This document shows, piece by piece, positions 46,819 through 56,401 of a stretch of DNA of 64,000 bases. The DNA is taken from contig JADKIW010000001.1 of the NCBI GenBank assembly GCA_016721115.1, positions 1 to 64,000 of the forward strand. The letters are read 5' to 3'. This DNA comes from Candidatus Defluviilinea proxima. Lineage in GTDB: Bacteria; Chloroflexota; Anaerolineae; Anaerolineales; Villigracilaceae. Numbering within the stretch: the first letter of the stretch is position 1; every line of letters starts with the position of its first letter. The position numbers and the translations under genes were made by a program. A model generated the notes under the pieces. The model was not told the DNA's origin. It searched no databases and saw only the letters and a program-made list of their open reading frames with translations.

Positions 46819-48159
46819 ATGAAAAACAGATCAATTACACTCACTCTGGCAGTGAGTTTGGTATTAGTGTTGGTAGTTATCTTAGGCTTTTCAATATTCA
46901 GGGGTACAACAGCACTACCACCGATCAGCGGCTACGGGACGAACCCCAAGCTTCCAACTCCGGATCAACGATTGATTCCCGTAATAAATGTCGCCAAGGC
47001 CACGGGTTGGATAAATGGTGAGAAACCTATAGCAGCCGACGGCACGGAAGTGAACGCATTTGCCAGCGGATTGGATCACCCGCGTTGGATATATGTGCTT
47101 CCCAACGGAGATGTGCTCGTGGCAGAAACTAATGCACCTGCAAATCGCCCAGATGACTCAAAAGGAATCAAAGGCTGGTTTTTCAATCTCTTTCAGAAGA
47201 AGGCTGGAGCCGCTGTGCCAAGCGCAGATCGCATAACTCTCCTGCGAGACGCAGATGGAGATGGAGTTGCAGAGACGAAATCGATATTCATCAACGGATT
47301 GCATTCGCCGTTCGGGATGGTATTGGTGGGAGATGTATTCTATGTCGCGAATACCGACGCAGTTGTGTCATTCCCTTATACAGAAGGGGAGACTGAGATC
47401 ACCGCCAAACCCACAAAAATAACAGACCTACCGGCAGGCACGATCAACCATCATTGGACCAAGGGACTGGTTGCCAGTGCAGATGGAACGAAGTTATATG
47501 TTTCCGTTGGTTCCAATAGCAATATCGCAGAGAACGGGCTTGCGGCAGAACAGGAACGTGCGTCGATCTGGGAGGTAGACCTTCAAACAGGCAGCCATCG
47601 CATTTTTGCTTCGGGTTTGCGAAACCCTGTAGGGATGGCGTGGGACATAGATTCTGGAACTTTATGGGTGGTAGTTAATGAACGTGATGAGTTAGGAAAC
47701 GATCTGGTGCCCGATTATCTAACTTCCGTCCAGGACGGTGCGTTTTATGGTTGGCCTTTTAGCTATTACGGAGATCACGTTGACACGCGAGTAGCACCGC
47801 AAAATCCAGACCTGGTGGCATCGGCTATCGTACCTGATTATGCATTGGGATCACATACAGCTCCCTTGGGACTTACCTATTCCATCGGAAACAACTTGCC
47901 CGCCCGCTTTGCGAACGGAATGTTTGTGGGGCAGCATGGTTCGTGGAATCGCGAGCCGCGCAACGGCTACCAAGTTATCTTCGTGCCGTTTACAGATGGC
48001 ATGCCATCAGGTGATCCATTAGAGGTTCTGACAGGGTTTATCGCTAAGAATGGCGACAATATGGGGCGACCAGTAGGCGTTGCCATTGATAAATTCGGTG
48101 CCCTTCTAGTGGCAGACGATGTTGGGAATGTGATCTGGAGAGTGACGACAGCTCCGTAA
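46819..48159 (+). CDS. Sorbosone-dehydrogenase-like beta-propeller protein
   Basis: I choose ATG 46819 behind GGAG; an in-frame ATG lies 15 bp upstream but its spacing to a ribosome-binding site is poor. The 446-aa product has an N-terminal membrane anchor or uncleaved signal (about residues 7-28). A six-bladed propeller of the glucose/sorbosone dehydrogenase type follows: GLDHPRWIYVLPNGDVLVAETN, ADRITLLRDADGDGVAE, FASGLRNPVGMAWD, GQHGSWNREPRNGYQV and DDVGNVIWRV. These proteins oxidise sugars with PQQ, or bind without catalysis. No cytochrome partner is adjacent. Alone on its transcript; a terminator follows. Confidence 0.85.
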   Translation: MKNRSITLTLAVSLVLVLVVILGFSIFRGTTALPPISGYGTNPKLPTPDQRLIPVINVAKATGWINGEKPIAADGTEVNAFASGLDHPRWIYVLPNGDVLVAETNAPANRPDDSKGIKGWFFNLFQKKAGAAVPSADRITLLRDADGDGVAETKSIFINGLHSPFGMVLVGDVFYVANTDAVVSFPYTEGETEITAKPTKITDLPAGTINHHWTKGLVASADGTKLYVSVGSNSNIAENGLAAEQERASIWEVDLQTGSHRIFASGLRNPVGMAWDIDSGTLWVVVNERDELGNDLVPDYLTSVQDGAFYGWPFSYYGDHVDTRVAPQNPDLVASAIVPDYALGSHTAPLGLTYSIGNNLPARFANGMFVGQHGSWNREPRNGYQVIFVPFTDGMPSGDPLEVLTGFIAKNGDNMGRPVGVAIDKFGALLVADDVGNVIWRVTTAP

Positions 48160-48186
48160 AAGCGCACGAAATAGCTCTGATCTCAA

Positions 48187-48210
48187 GTAGGACGCCCAGA
48201 AACTGGGCGT
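48187..48210. terminator. Terminator after the propeller gene
   Basis: GACGCCCAG at 48188-48196 pairs with CTGGGCGTC at 48200-48208 and TCTTTGTC follows. A good factor-independent terminator. Confidence 0.8.
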
Positions 48211-48307
48211 CTCTTTGTCTAATTAATCAAACAGTTTTGTTGACCCTGCATCAGGCCAACCACAGGTATGGGGCAAGCCGCCAAGACTTTTACAAGTAAC
48301 AATTTCT

Positions 48308-48330
48308 GCCCCGATACAATGTATCGGGGC
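48308..48330. terminator. Palindrome upstream of recQ
   Basis: GCCCCGATACA pairs with TGTATCGGGGC around one base, with GATTTTGTTTTG after. It is 27 bp before the recQ ATG; it could be a second terminator or an operator. Confidence 0.5.
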
Positions 48331-48356
48331 GATTTTGTTTTGTTATACTATCGCCC

Positions 48357-50540
48357 ATGCCCTCCCCTGCTTCCATCCTCAAAGAGACCTTTGGCTACGA
48401 TACGTTTCGTCCACTTCAAAGTGAAGTGATCGAAAACGTATTAGCTCGCAAAGATACTCTCGCTGTCATGCCCACAGGCGGAGGCAAATCACTGTGCTAT
48501 CAAATCCCGTCCCTTCTGTTCGATGGGCTGACTGTCGTCGTCTCTCCACTAATTGCTTTGATGAAAGACCAGGTGGAACAGTTGCGTGCATATGGTGTGC
48601 CGTCTCTTTTTCTCAACAGTACGTTATCGCCGCAGGAATATCAGGAGAACATGGAATATGTTCGCAACGGTGAGGTGAAGCTACTCTATGTTGCGCCTGA
48701 AACGCTTCTTACCCAGCGGATCCTTTCGCTTCTTGATTCCGTCCAAGTGGATTGCATCACTATAGATGAAGCACATTGTATCTCTGAGTGGGGACATGAC
48801 TTTCGCCCTGAGTATCGCCAGATCGTGGAAGTACGCAAACGCTTCCCCAAAGCAGTTTGTTTGGCGCTCACTGCCACCGCCACATCCCGCGTGCGGCAGG
48901 ATATTCGTACAACGCTCAAGTTTTCCACAACGAATGAATTCGTCGCGAGTTTCAACCGTGATAATCTTTATATCGAAGTCATGCCCAAACGCGATATATA
49001 TGCTCAGGCCATTGAAATGCTTGAACGCTATAAAGATCAATCTGGCATCATCTATTGTTTCTCACGCCGTGGAGTGGATGAACTCTCTGCCTATCTCAAA
49101 TTGCGCGGTTATTCAGTCCGCCCGTATCACGCAGGGCTCGAAGATTCAGAACGGCGCAAAAATCAAGAGGCGTTCATTCGTGACGATGCGCAGATCATTG
49201 TTGCCACGATTGCGTTCGGTATGGGCATCAACAAGCCCAACGTTCGTTTCGTCATTCACTTCGATCTTCCCAAAAGCATCGAAGGCTATTATCAAGAGAT
49301 CGGCCGTGCAGGGCGTGACGGCTTGCCCGCGCACTGCTTGCTTCTTTATAGCTATTCGGATGTCGCCAAGCTGAGATATTTCATCGACCAAAAAGAAGGT
49401 AATGAAAAACGAGTCGCTATTGGACATCTCGACGCGATTGTCCGCTACGCTGAAGATGAACGGACCTGTCGCCGTAAGCCGCTTCTCAACTACTTCGGCG
49501 AATCATACCAAGCCGATAACTGCTCCAACTGCGACAACTGTACCTCCGCCCCCACCCCTCTTGCAGACATCACCCTCTACGCCCAGAAATTTCTCTCCTG
49601 CGTCAAACGCGCGGATGAAAAATTTGGTGCGGGTCATATTGTAGATATTTTGCTCGGTTCGAAAAACGAGAAAGTATTGCGTTGGGAACACGAGAAACTA
49701 TCCACGTATGGCATCGGCACAGAGCTGACAAAGAAACAGTGGATGCATATCGCCCGTCAACTTTTGAGCATGGGGTATCTCAAGCAGGAAGGCGAGTTCC
49801 ATACGCTAAGTCTCACGGTCAAGGCGTTGGAGTCGCTCAAGAAACGGGAAACAATTTTCGGCGTCATGCAAGAAGCGGAGCGCGTCCAAACAAAAGGTAA
49901 GAAAACAGCGATCGAATATAACAGTGCGCTGTTTGCCATTCTGCGCCAAAAACGAAAAGAGATGGCGGATACAGCAGGCGTGCCACCATATGTGATCTTC
50001 TCAGATAAAACGTTGATCGAGATGTCAGCGTATTACCCGCAATCGAGTAAGAGTCTGTTGAACATTGCTGGTGTGGGGCAGGCGAAACTAGAAAAATATG
50101 GCGATACATTTTTAGAAGTAATCAAGTCATATTGTGAGAAGCATAGCATCAAAGAAACATCTCGGTTGTCACAGGCTCCACCCCCAAGTGGAAAAGGAGA
50201 AATCGGCGGTCGTACACGCGTCATTGCCGAAGCTTTCAACAACGGTGCAACCATCCAAGCACTGATGGAGCAATACGGATTTGTGACAGGCACCATCCTC
50301 GACCATTTGATGAAGTACATCATGGCGGGAAATAAGGTGCAAAACAGGGACGGTCTACAGGCACTCACTACCGCAACGCCCGACCAACAACAAATAGCTT
50401 TCGCCGCATTCGATGAACTCAGCCCAACGTATCTCAAGCCCGTATTCGATAAGTTAAATGGCAAATTGAGTTATGATGAGTTGAAGATTCTACGAATGTT
50501 GTATTTGATCTCAAGACAGGATACTAATTTAAATGGATAA
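48357..50540 (+). CDS. recQ: ATP-dependent DNA helicase RecQ
   Basis: A 727-aa helicase. Walker A MPTGGGKSLCYQ, DEAH in DEAHCISEWGHDFRPEY, motif IV-VI (GIIYCFSRRGVDEL, QEIGRAGRDGLPAHCLL) and the zinc-binding cysteines CRRKPLLNYFGESYQADNCSNCDNC are clear. RQC and an HRDC domain (about residues 520-600) follow, then a helix-turn-helix-like tail (GATIQALMEQYGFVTGTILDHLMKY), typical of long RecQ proteins. It unwinds 3'-5' in recombination and repair. The downstream flavoprotein start overlaps its last 8 bases. Confidence 0.95.
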   Translation: MPSPASILKETFGYDTFRPLQSEVIENVLARKDTLAVMPTGGGKSLCYQIPSLLFDGLTVVVSPLIALMKDQVEQLRAYGVPSLFLNSTLSPQEYQENMEYVRNGEVKLLYVAPETLLTQRILSLLDSVQVDCITIDEAHCISEWGHDFRPEYRQIVEVRKRFPKAVCLALTATATSRVRQDIRTTLKFSTTNEFVASFNRDNLYIEVMPKRDIYAQAIEMLERYKDQSGIIYCFSRRGVDELSAYLKLRGYSVRPYHAGLEDSERRKNQEAFIRDDAQIIVATIAFGMGINKPNVRFVIHFDLPKSIEGYYQEIGRAGRDGLPAHCLLLYSYSDVAKLRYFIDQKEGNEKRVAIGHLDAIVRYAEDERTCRRKPLLNYFGESYQADNCSNCDNCTSAPTPLADITLYAQKFLSCVKRADEKFGAGHIVDILLGSKNEKVLRWEHEKLSTYGIGTELTKKQWMHIARQLLSMGYLKQEGEFHTLSLTVKALESLKKRETIFGVMQEAERVQTKGKKTAIEYNSALFAILRQKRKEMADTAGVPPYVIFSDKTLIEMSAYYPQSSKSLLNIAGVGQAKLEKYGDTFLEVIKSYCEKHSIKETSRLSQAPPPSGKGEIGGRTRVIAEAFNNGATIQALMEQYGFVTGTILDHLMKYIMAGNKVQNRDGLQALTTATPDQQQIAFAAFDELSPTYLKPVFDKLNGKLSYDELKILRMLYLISRQDTNLNG

Positions 50541-51765
50541 TGAATGGGATGTGATCGTAGTCGGTGGCGGGCCTGCGGGGTTCTTTGCGGCAATCCGTTG
50601 CGCAGAATTAACGCCGAAATTAAATGTATTGATCATCGAGAAGTCAAGTCAGACCTTAGGCAAGGTCGTCATCTCTGGCGGTGGGAGATGTAATGTCACG
50701 CATGCGTGCTTTGACCCCGCTCAATTGATCTCATTTTATCCACGCGGCGGGACTGAACTGCGCGGGGCGTTCAGTCGTTTTCAGCCACAGGACACGATTC
50801 GGTGGTTTGAATCGCATAGTGTGAAATTAAAGACAGAAGCCGATGGGCGCATGTTCCCTTCTACAGATGATTCGAATACGATCGCACATTGTTTGCGAGA
50901 TGCGGCGCGTGAAGCTGGCGTAAAAATGGAATTAGGTGCGAGTCTGCTAAAGGTGGAAAAAAATCCAGGAGGAGGATTCAGACTCGAGGTCCGAAAAGAG
51001 GCGAAGGTCCTTTATCTCCAAACAAATAAGTTGTTGCTTGCCACAGGCAGTGACCGTAAAACGTTGGACATCGTCCAATCGCTGGGACACACTGTTGTGG
51101 AGCTTGTGCCTTCATTATTTACATTCAACGTGAAAGACAAACGGATCAATGGGTTGGCCGGTGTGTCGGTTGAAAATGTGACTCTGCAAATGGATGCGAT
51201 CACTCAACGCGGACCGATCCTGATCACACATTGGGGCTTGAGTGGACCTGCTGTGTTGCGGATCTCTGCCTGGGGAGCACGTGAGTTATTTGAGAAGAAG
51301 TATCGAGGAAAGTTGATCGTAAATTGGCTTGACGATTATTCGTTCGATAAGGCGTTGGATATTTTGCAACACAACAAAGAATGGAAGGAGAATGTGCGCA
51401 AAAAGGTCGCTTCTACGCCTGCGTTCTCACAAGTCCCTATAAGATTATGGAAACAACTAGTTCATTTTATCGGTGACAAGAATTGGGGCGATGTTTCAAA
51501 AGCAGAGTTACGAAAACTGGCGCAAGAGTTGACTGGTGGTGAGTTCAAGATCGAAGGCAAGGGACAATTCAAGGAAGAATTTGTCACGTGCGGCGGTGTG
51601 AGTTTGAAGGAAGTGGATTTCAAAACCATGCAAAGCCGCGTAGCGGACGGTCTATTCTTTGCAGGTGAGGTATTGGATATTGACGGTATCACTGGCGGCT
51701 TCAATTTTCAATCATCATGGACAACAGGTTGGCTGGCTGGAAATGCTCTTGCCGAACGTACTTAA
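50533..51765 (+). CDS. HI0933/BaiN-family flavoprotein
   Basis: A 410-aa NAD(P)/FAD-dependent oxidoreductase. VIVVGGGPAGFFAAIRCAEL binds FAD, GGGRCNVTHACFDP is the HI0933 signature, and LLLATGSDRKT and LFFAGEVLDIDGITGGFNFQ complete it. It overlaps recQ by 8 nt, so the two are translated together. Members of this family reduce C=C bonds or have unknown activity; a link to RecQ is probably only genomic. Confidence 0.88.
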   Translation: MDNEWDVIVVGGGPAGFFAAIRCAELTPKLNVLIIEKSSQTLGKVVISGGGRCNVTHACFDPAQLISFYPRGGTELRGAFSRFQPQDTIRWFESHSVKLKTEADGRMFPSTDDSNTIAHCLRDAAREAGVKMELGASLLKVEKNPGGGFRLEVRKEAKVLYLQTNKLLLATGSDRKTLDIVQSLGHTVVELVPSLFTFNVKDKRINGLAGVSVENVTLQMDAITQRGPILITHWGLSGPAVLRISAWGARELFEKKYRGKLIVNWLDDYSFDKALDILQHNKEWKENVRKKVASTPAFSQVPIRLWKQLVHFIGDKNWGDVSKAELRKLAQELTGGEFKIEGKGQFKEEFVTCGGVSLKEVDFKTMQSRVADGLFFAGEVLDIDGITGGFNFQSSWTTGWLAGNALAERT

Positions 51766-51838
51766 CGGAATTGTCATTGACCTGACACTGTAACTATCAT
51801 ACAATCCTTACAACTTTGCAAAAGAGTCAGGAGACGGT

Positions 51839-52501
51839 ATGTCTGAAAATACATACTTGCAAGCCATTACCAACGCCGTGATCGACGGAGAAGCAGAAGA
51901 CGCCGCCGATGCTACCAACGCCGCTTTATCGGCAAATATTGATCCCTTGGAGATCTTGAATACAGGACTGATGAACGGCGCAGACGAAGTGGGAAAACGC
52001 TTTGAGCGCAACGAATACTTTTTACCCGAATTGATGTTGGCCGGGCGTGCTTTGAAAGGCGCCATGGAAGTTGTGAAACCCGTATTATTGGAGAAATACT
52101 CCGGCGCCGAGAGCAAGGTAAAAGGGCGGGTTGTTTCGGCCACAGTACAAACCGATATTCACGATATCGGCAAGAACATCGTCTCTTCGATGTTGACCGC
52201 TGCAGGCTTCGAAGTGACCGATATGGGCGTGGACGTTCCGATCAAATCCATTATTGATAAAGCAGAGGAGATCGATGCACAAATCATTTCCCTGTCGGCT
52301 TTGTTGACCACATCCATGCCTTTCATGAAAGACCTCATTCGATTGCTGGACGCACGCGGCATCCGCCAAAAGTATATTGTTCTGGTGGGCGGCGCATCCG
52401 TCACCCCCGATTGGGCAAAAGCCATCGGCGCGGATGGCACCGCAAAAAATGCGGCAGACGCGGTGAAACTGGCACGCGAAAAGATGGGCTATACCTCTTA
52501 A
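51839..52501 (+). CDS. Corrinoid-binding methyltransfer protein (MtmC/MtbC-like)
   Basis: A 220-aa protein with the four-helix cap (residues 1-95, LIEL-like FLPELMLAGRALKGAME) and the B12-binding Rossmann domain. D106-x-H108-x2-G111 (TDIHDIG) supplies the cobalt-ligating His; S151-L-S-A (SLSALLTTS) and VGGASV at 183-188 complete the cobalamin motif. It accepts a methyl group from the MtmB-like protein encoded 57 bp downstream and donates it to a second methyltransferase. The name MtmC or MtbC cannot be decided by sequence alone. GTCAGGAGACGGT upstream of ATG 51839 is the ribosome-binding site. Confidence 0.92.
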   Translation: MSENTYLQAITNAVIDGEAEDAADATNAALSANIDPLEILNTGLMNGADEVGKRFERNEYFLPELMLAGRALKGAMEVVKPVLLEKYSGAESKVKGRVVSATVQTDIHDIGKNIVSSMLTAAGFEVTDMGVDVPIKSIIDKAEEIDAQIISLSALLTTSMPFMKDLIRLLDARGIRQKYIVLVGGASVTPDWAKAIGADGTAKNAADAVKLAREKMGYTS

Positions 52502-52505
52502 CACA

Positions 52506-52538
52506 ATGTAGGGGCGGAGCAATGCTCCGCCCCTACAT
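52506..52538. repeat. REP-like palindrome, ATGTAGGGGCGG type
   Basis: ATGTAGGGGCGGAGC at 52506-52520 pairs perfectly with 52524-52538. It lies between the corrinoid protein and MtmB-like genes. Two related palindromes are at 59748-59775 and 60671-60707. Confidence 0.85.
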
Positions 52539-52558
52539 GTCATTTATCGGAGAAACAC

Positions 52559-53929
52559 ATGCTGAATTATCTTGATATTCTTGATCGCGCGAATGAAGGT
52601 CCTTATATTTCTGAAGAGAGTTGGGATCTCGATAAGATCGCCATGACCACCAAACGGCTCGTCAAGAAATACAAACTGGAGTGGAACAAGGAAGACCTCG
52701 TCACCGATGACGCTTCTCTTTCCAAAGCGATCTTTGATGCAGGATACGAACTGGCTATAACAGTCGGCGCTTATAGCCGCACGACCGAACGTATTATCGA
52801 AATTTCGCAGGATGAGATCGACAACGGCATCCGCAACATGCCACAGTCTGTCATCATGGGCGAAGGTAAAGATGCGCGGACGTTATACGCGCGTCATCTC
52901 GACGATGAGCGGGCTCCGTTATTCTTTGGCGGGTCGCCAGGGACGCCTATTCCTGAACGTATTTTTCTCGCGAACGTTCTCTCCTATATGCAGGAGCCTT
53001 TAATCGACCTCGCTACCTGCGGCACCTTGGTCGAAGTGGACGGGCGCGAAGTGCGCACGGGTAACCCTATTGAGATCGTTTCGACACGCCGCGAACTGCA
53101 ATACATGCGTCAGGGACTCAAGCGGGTCGGGCGTGCAGGTATGGGCATGCTAGCGGCGCAATCGAGCGTTTCAGAATTGGGCGATCTTGCGGCGGCGCAC
53201 CCCGATTATTTACGTAAGTGCGACTCGCACCTCGTGCCGGTCTTGAATGAACTCAAAATGGATCATCGCAATATCTCTCGAGCGGTCAACTCTCTGGAAT
53301 ATGGCATGGTCAATGCATCGCTTCCGTGTGTGATCGTCGGCGGGCTGGGTGGCGGACCTGCTGGTTCAGCAGTGATCAATGTTGCTTCTTATTTAATAGC
53401 GAATATCACCTGCCTCGCGGACTATCACATCCTCCACCCCATTCATGTGCGGCACATTGCCACTTCCACACGTGAGGTGTTGTGGGTCATCAATGCCACG
53501 GCACAGGCGTTTGCCCGGTATGCACCTTCCATTATCGTTGCTGATATTTATCCCAAATCTGGCTCAGGGACAAAAGAGTTATTATATGAAACGGCCGCCA
53601 ATGCCATCGTCAATGCAGTGAGCGGAGGCCATCTCGAAGGCTGTGGCGCCGCAGATGGCAATCAGCCCAATTGTTCAGGGTTGGAGGCGCGGTTGATGGC
53701 AGAGGTCGCTTTGGCAACACACAGAATGAAAATGTCCAGAAAAGACGCGAATGCTCTTGTCCTCCAGTTATTATCGAAGTATGAACATGTCTTCGCACTG
53801 GAAAATGGGAACCCGGGCAAGCCGTTCGATGATGTGTATGATCTGCAAAAGATCGAACCTCGTGATTTCTGGCAGAAGATGTACGAAGAAGTCAAAACGG
53901 AATTGAAAGAAATGGGTTTAAAGCTTTAA
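52559..53929 (+). CDS. MtmB-like corrinoid methyltransferase without pyrrolysine
   Basis: A 456-aa protein very like monomethylamine methyltransferase MtmB of methanogens in length (MtmB is about 458 aa) and order of motifs: SWDLDKIAM near 21, GGSPGTPI near 124, GRAGMGML at 191-198, CDSHLVPVLNELKMDHRNIS near 221, PVHIRWGSTNTRE-like HPIHVRHIATSTREVL, and GLEARLMAEVALAT. In MtmB the pyrrolysine (UAG) follows GRPGMGV; here the aligned residue is Leu198, codon CTA at 53150-53152. There is no in-frame UAG. This recalls MtgB-type members of the MttB family, which lack pyrrolysine and demethylate quaternary amines. The substrate here is unknown: it may still be a methylamine-like compound, but the mechanism must differ. 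The corrinoid protein gene lies directly upstream and the ECF transporter downstream. Confidence 0.88.
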   Translation: MLNYLDILDRANEGPYISEESWDLDKIAMTTKRLVKKYKLEWNKEDLVTDDASLSKAIFDAGYELAITVGAYSRTTERIIEISQDEIDNGIRNMPQSVIMGEGKDARTLYARHLDDERAPLFFGGSPGTPIPERIFLANVLSYMQEPLIDLATCGTLVEVDGREVRTGNPIEIVSTRRELQYMRQGLKRVGRAGMGMLAAQSSVSELGDLAAAHPDYLRKCDSHLVPVLNELKMDHRNISRAVNSLEYGMVNASLPCVIVGGLGGGPAGSAVINVASYLIANITCLADYHILHPIHVRHIATSTREVLWVINATAQAFARYAPSIIVADIYPKSGSGTKELLYETAANAIVNAVSGGHLEGCGAADGNQPNCSGLEARLMAEVALATHRMKMSRKDANALVLQLLSKYEHVFALENGNPGKPFDDVYDLQKIEPRDFWQKMYEEVKTELKEMGLKL

Positions 53930-54001
53930 CATCCCAAGGCGTTTTCAGGGAATTATCCCTGATGCAAATCAAATACCCAAAGAAAAGAGAGGAAGAATGC
54001 A

Positions 54002-54646
54002 ATGAATACACCCACTATTATCATCATCAATCTCGTTATTCTCGTTGTCCTTGGCCTGATCGCCCGTGTGGTCAAATCTGACCCAACCGGCAAAGGCGGT
54101 TTTAATTTCAATTATTCCACTTCTGACCTTGTCATTATGGCCGTGCTCGGTGCCCTCGCCGGTGTCATCAACACCTGGATGGGAAATGTTTGGTACGCCG
54201 CCAATACTGTCAGCCCGATCTATGGCGCCGCATTACAAGGCACCTTCATGTGGGCTTACTTGCTGGCGTATTTCCTTGTCCGCAAATCTGGCTCCATGCT
54301 CATCATCGGTATCGTCGAAGCCGCTGTGGAAGCCTTGCTCGGTAACCAAGCTGGCTTGAGCACCCTAGGCTGGGGCATCGCACAAGGCATTGGCGCCGAA
54401 GTTGTAATGTGGTTCTGCAACTATGGAAAATTTGGCTGGCTGGTCTTCGGTCTCGCTGGCGCTGGCGCATCCCAATTCGGAACGGTCTGGAGCTTCGTTC
54501 TCTACGGTTGGAGCTCATTACAAGACTACCTGATTGCCGCACCTATCAATCTCGTATCAGGTTTCATTTTCTCTGGCTTGCTTGGTTTCTTCCTCGGTAA
54601 AATGATCGAAAACACCGGGTTGTTACGAGCCACACGGCGCGAATAA
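54002..54646 (+). CDS. ECF transporter S component, YkoE-like
   Basis: A 214-aa protein with six predicted helices. SDLVIMAVLGALAGVINTW, IGIVEAAVEALLGNQAGLSTLGWGIAQGIGAEVVM and ISGFIFSGLLGFFLGKMIENTGLLR-type ending match YkoE, the S component for thiamine or its pyrimidine (HMP) part. It recognises the substrate and works with the ATPase and EcfT encoded next. In this place, between two corrinoid-methyltransferase genes and their activase, a different small substrate is possible. GAGAGGAAG precedes ATG 54002. Confidence 0.8.
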   Translation: MNTPTIIIINLVILVVLGLIARVVKSDPTGKGGFNFNYSTSDLVIMAVLGALAGVINTWMGNVWYAANTVSPIYGAALQGTFMWAYLLAYFLVRKSGSMLIIGIVEAAVEALLGNQAGLSTLGWGIAQGIGAEVVMWFCNYGKFGWLVFGLAGAGASQFGTVWSFVLYGWSSLQDYLIAAPINLVSGFIFSGLLGFFLGKMIENTGLLRATRRE

Positions 54647-54661
54647 CGATAGCTGGAGCCT

Positions 54662-56401
54662 TTGGATTTTTTTGTGACGAGAAACAAAACAACAACTGAC
54701 AAACCGCTCGTCAAGTTTGATCAGGTCACGTATCAACATTATGGGAAGCCCACGCCTGCACTGGTGGATGTAAATCTAACAGTGCGGCGCGGGTCTTTCA
54801 CGCTTCTTGTCGGGCCATCGGGCTCAGGCAAGTCCACGTTGTGCATGTTGCTCAATGGGATCATTCCTCAGATCCTCGGTGGTAAGTTAAATGGCACAGT
54901 CACCGTGGATGGACACGATGTATCCAATACATCTGTGCAAGAGCTGGCCAAATCCACAGGCATGTTGTTCCAAGACCCTGAGTGGATGTTTGCCACGCTC
55001 AAAGTGGAGGATGAGGTCGCTTTTGGACCAGAGAACCTCCGTCGCGAACCTGCTGAAATATTGAAGAGTGTTGAACAATCCCTTGATTATGTAGGGATGG
55101 GACATTTGCGCAACAACCTCGTTTGGGCCATGTCCGGCGGTCAGACTCAAAAGTTGGGACTGGCTTCTGTTCTTGCAATGCAGACTCCTCTCATCGTTCT
55201 CGATGAACCCACTGCCAACCTCGACCCCGCTACCACCCACTCTGTGCATGAACTTATCCTTCGTCTGCGAGATGAAGGGAAGTCTGTTGTGCTGGTCACA
55301 AAAGACCTCGATGAATTCATGGCAGAAGCTGATGACATGATCCTGCTAGCGGATGGACACGTCATTGCACAGGGCGCTCCGCGTGATGTAGTTTCCAAGC
55401 ACGGGAAGAAAATGTTGGAGCTGGGGGTTTGGCTTCCTGAAACAACAGAGATCGGCTTGCGCTTGAAGGCAGCAGGCAAATCCATAAAGAAGATTCCGAT
55501 CACAGTGGAAGAAGCCGTTGAAGAGTTTTCCAAGACGCGCTTTAGCGCGCCGCAGGTTACATCCAAAATAGAGAAAAAAGAGAACGTTCTCATCCACGCG
55601 CAAAATACCGAGTTCACGTATGGCAATAAGTTCAAAGCCTTACGCGGTGTTTCGTTCGAGATCCGACAAGGCGAGATCGTCGCCATCGTTGGGCAGAACG
55701 GTGCAGGGAAGAGCACGCTCAGTAAAATGTTGGTTGGCTTGCTAAGACCAACCAACGGTGAACTTACCATGTTCGGGCGTAAGTCCAAGCAATGGAGAGT
55801 ACAAGACCTCGCTACACAAATCGCACTCGTCTTTCAAAACCCTGAACATCAATTCCTGTGCGATACCGTCCGTGAGGAGTTGGAATATAGTTTATTAGCA
55901 CAAGGCATCGACGACAAAACCATCGTCGCTACCCGTGTGCAAGATATGTTGAAACGTCTCGAAATCACTGAGACATCAGACAGCCATCCCTTCTCATTGA
56001 GTGCAGGCGCCAAGAGAAGGCTTGGGGTGGCAACCATGCTGATCGCAGGCAGTGCCAGACTTCTCATTGTGGATGAGCCGACCTACGGTCAGGATCGCCG
56101 TCTTACAGAAAGTCTGATGAATCTCATCAATAACTTGCGTAAGGAAGGCATCACAGTTCTCATGATCACGCATGACATGCGACTTGTGGATGCGCACATC
56201 GAACGAGCCATTGTGATGGCAGACGGACAAAAGATCTTTGATGGAAGTCCTAATTCGCTTTTCAATTCGCCTGACGTGCTGGAACGCGCATCTCTGCGTG
56301 CAACCACATTGCGACGGCTGGTAGATGGTCTGCGTGGGCAGGGTGTTTCTGTACCGGATGGTTTGAATACTGTCGATGAATTCATCGGAGCCATGCAATG
56401 A
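54662..56401 (+). CDS. ECF transporter ATPase with two ABC domains (YkoD-like)
   Basis: A 579-aa fusion of two ABC domains. First: GPSGSGKSTLCMLL, LSGG-like AMSGGQTQKLGLASVL, LIVLDEPTANLDP. Second (from about residue 330): VGQNGAGKSTLSKML, LSAGAKRRLGVATML, LLIVDEPTYGQD. Length and order match YkoD. The start is unclear: TTG 54662 is only 3 bases from GGAG, and GTG 54674 is 15 bases away. It powers the YkoE-like and YkoC-like components and overlaps ecfT by 4 nt. Confidence 0.88.
   Translation: MDFFVTRNKTTTDKPLVKFDQVTYQHYGKPTPALVDVNLTVRRGSFTLLVGPSGSGKSTLCMLLNGIIPQILGGKLNGTVTVDGHDVSNTSVQELAKSTGMLFQDPEWMFATLKVEDEVAFGPENLRREPAEILKSVEQSLDYVGMGHLRNNLVWAMSGGQTQKLGLASVLAMQTPLIVLDEPTANLDPATTHSVHELILRLRDEGKSVVLVTKDLDEFMAEADDMILLADGHVIAQGAPRDVVSKHGKKMLELGVWLPETTEIGLRLKAAGKSIKKIPITVEEAVEEFSKTRFSAPQVTSKIEKKENVLIHAQNTEFTYGNKFKALRGVSFEIRQGEIVAIVGQNGAGKSTLSKMLVGLLRPTNGELTMFGRKSKQWRVQDLATQIALVFQNPEHQFLCDTVREELEYSLLAQGIDDKTIVATRVQDMLKRLEITETSDSHPFSLSAGAKRRLGVATMLIAGSARLLIVDEPTYGQDRRLTESLMNLINNLRKEGITVLMITHDMRLVDAHIERAIVMADGQKIFDGSPNSLFNSPDVLERASLRATTLRRLVDGLRGQGVSVPDGLNTVDEFIGAMQ

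Noticed and set aside
53145..53160. A TAG triplet inside CTAGCG next to the position aligned with pyrrolysine in MtmB
   Set aside because: TAG is out of frame; the in-frame codon is CTA (Leu198). No pyrrolysine incorporation is implied by this window.
53930..54001. Possible TPP riboswitch before the YkoE-like gene
   Set aside because: The gap is only 72 bp and contains a short hairpin, without the CTGAGA and ACCTGATC boxes expected of a TPP riboswitch.
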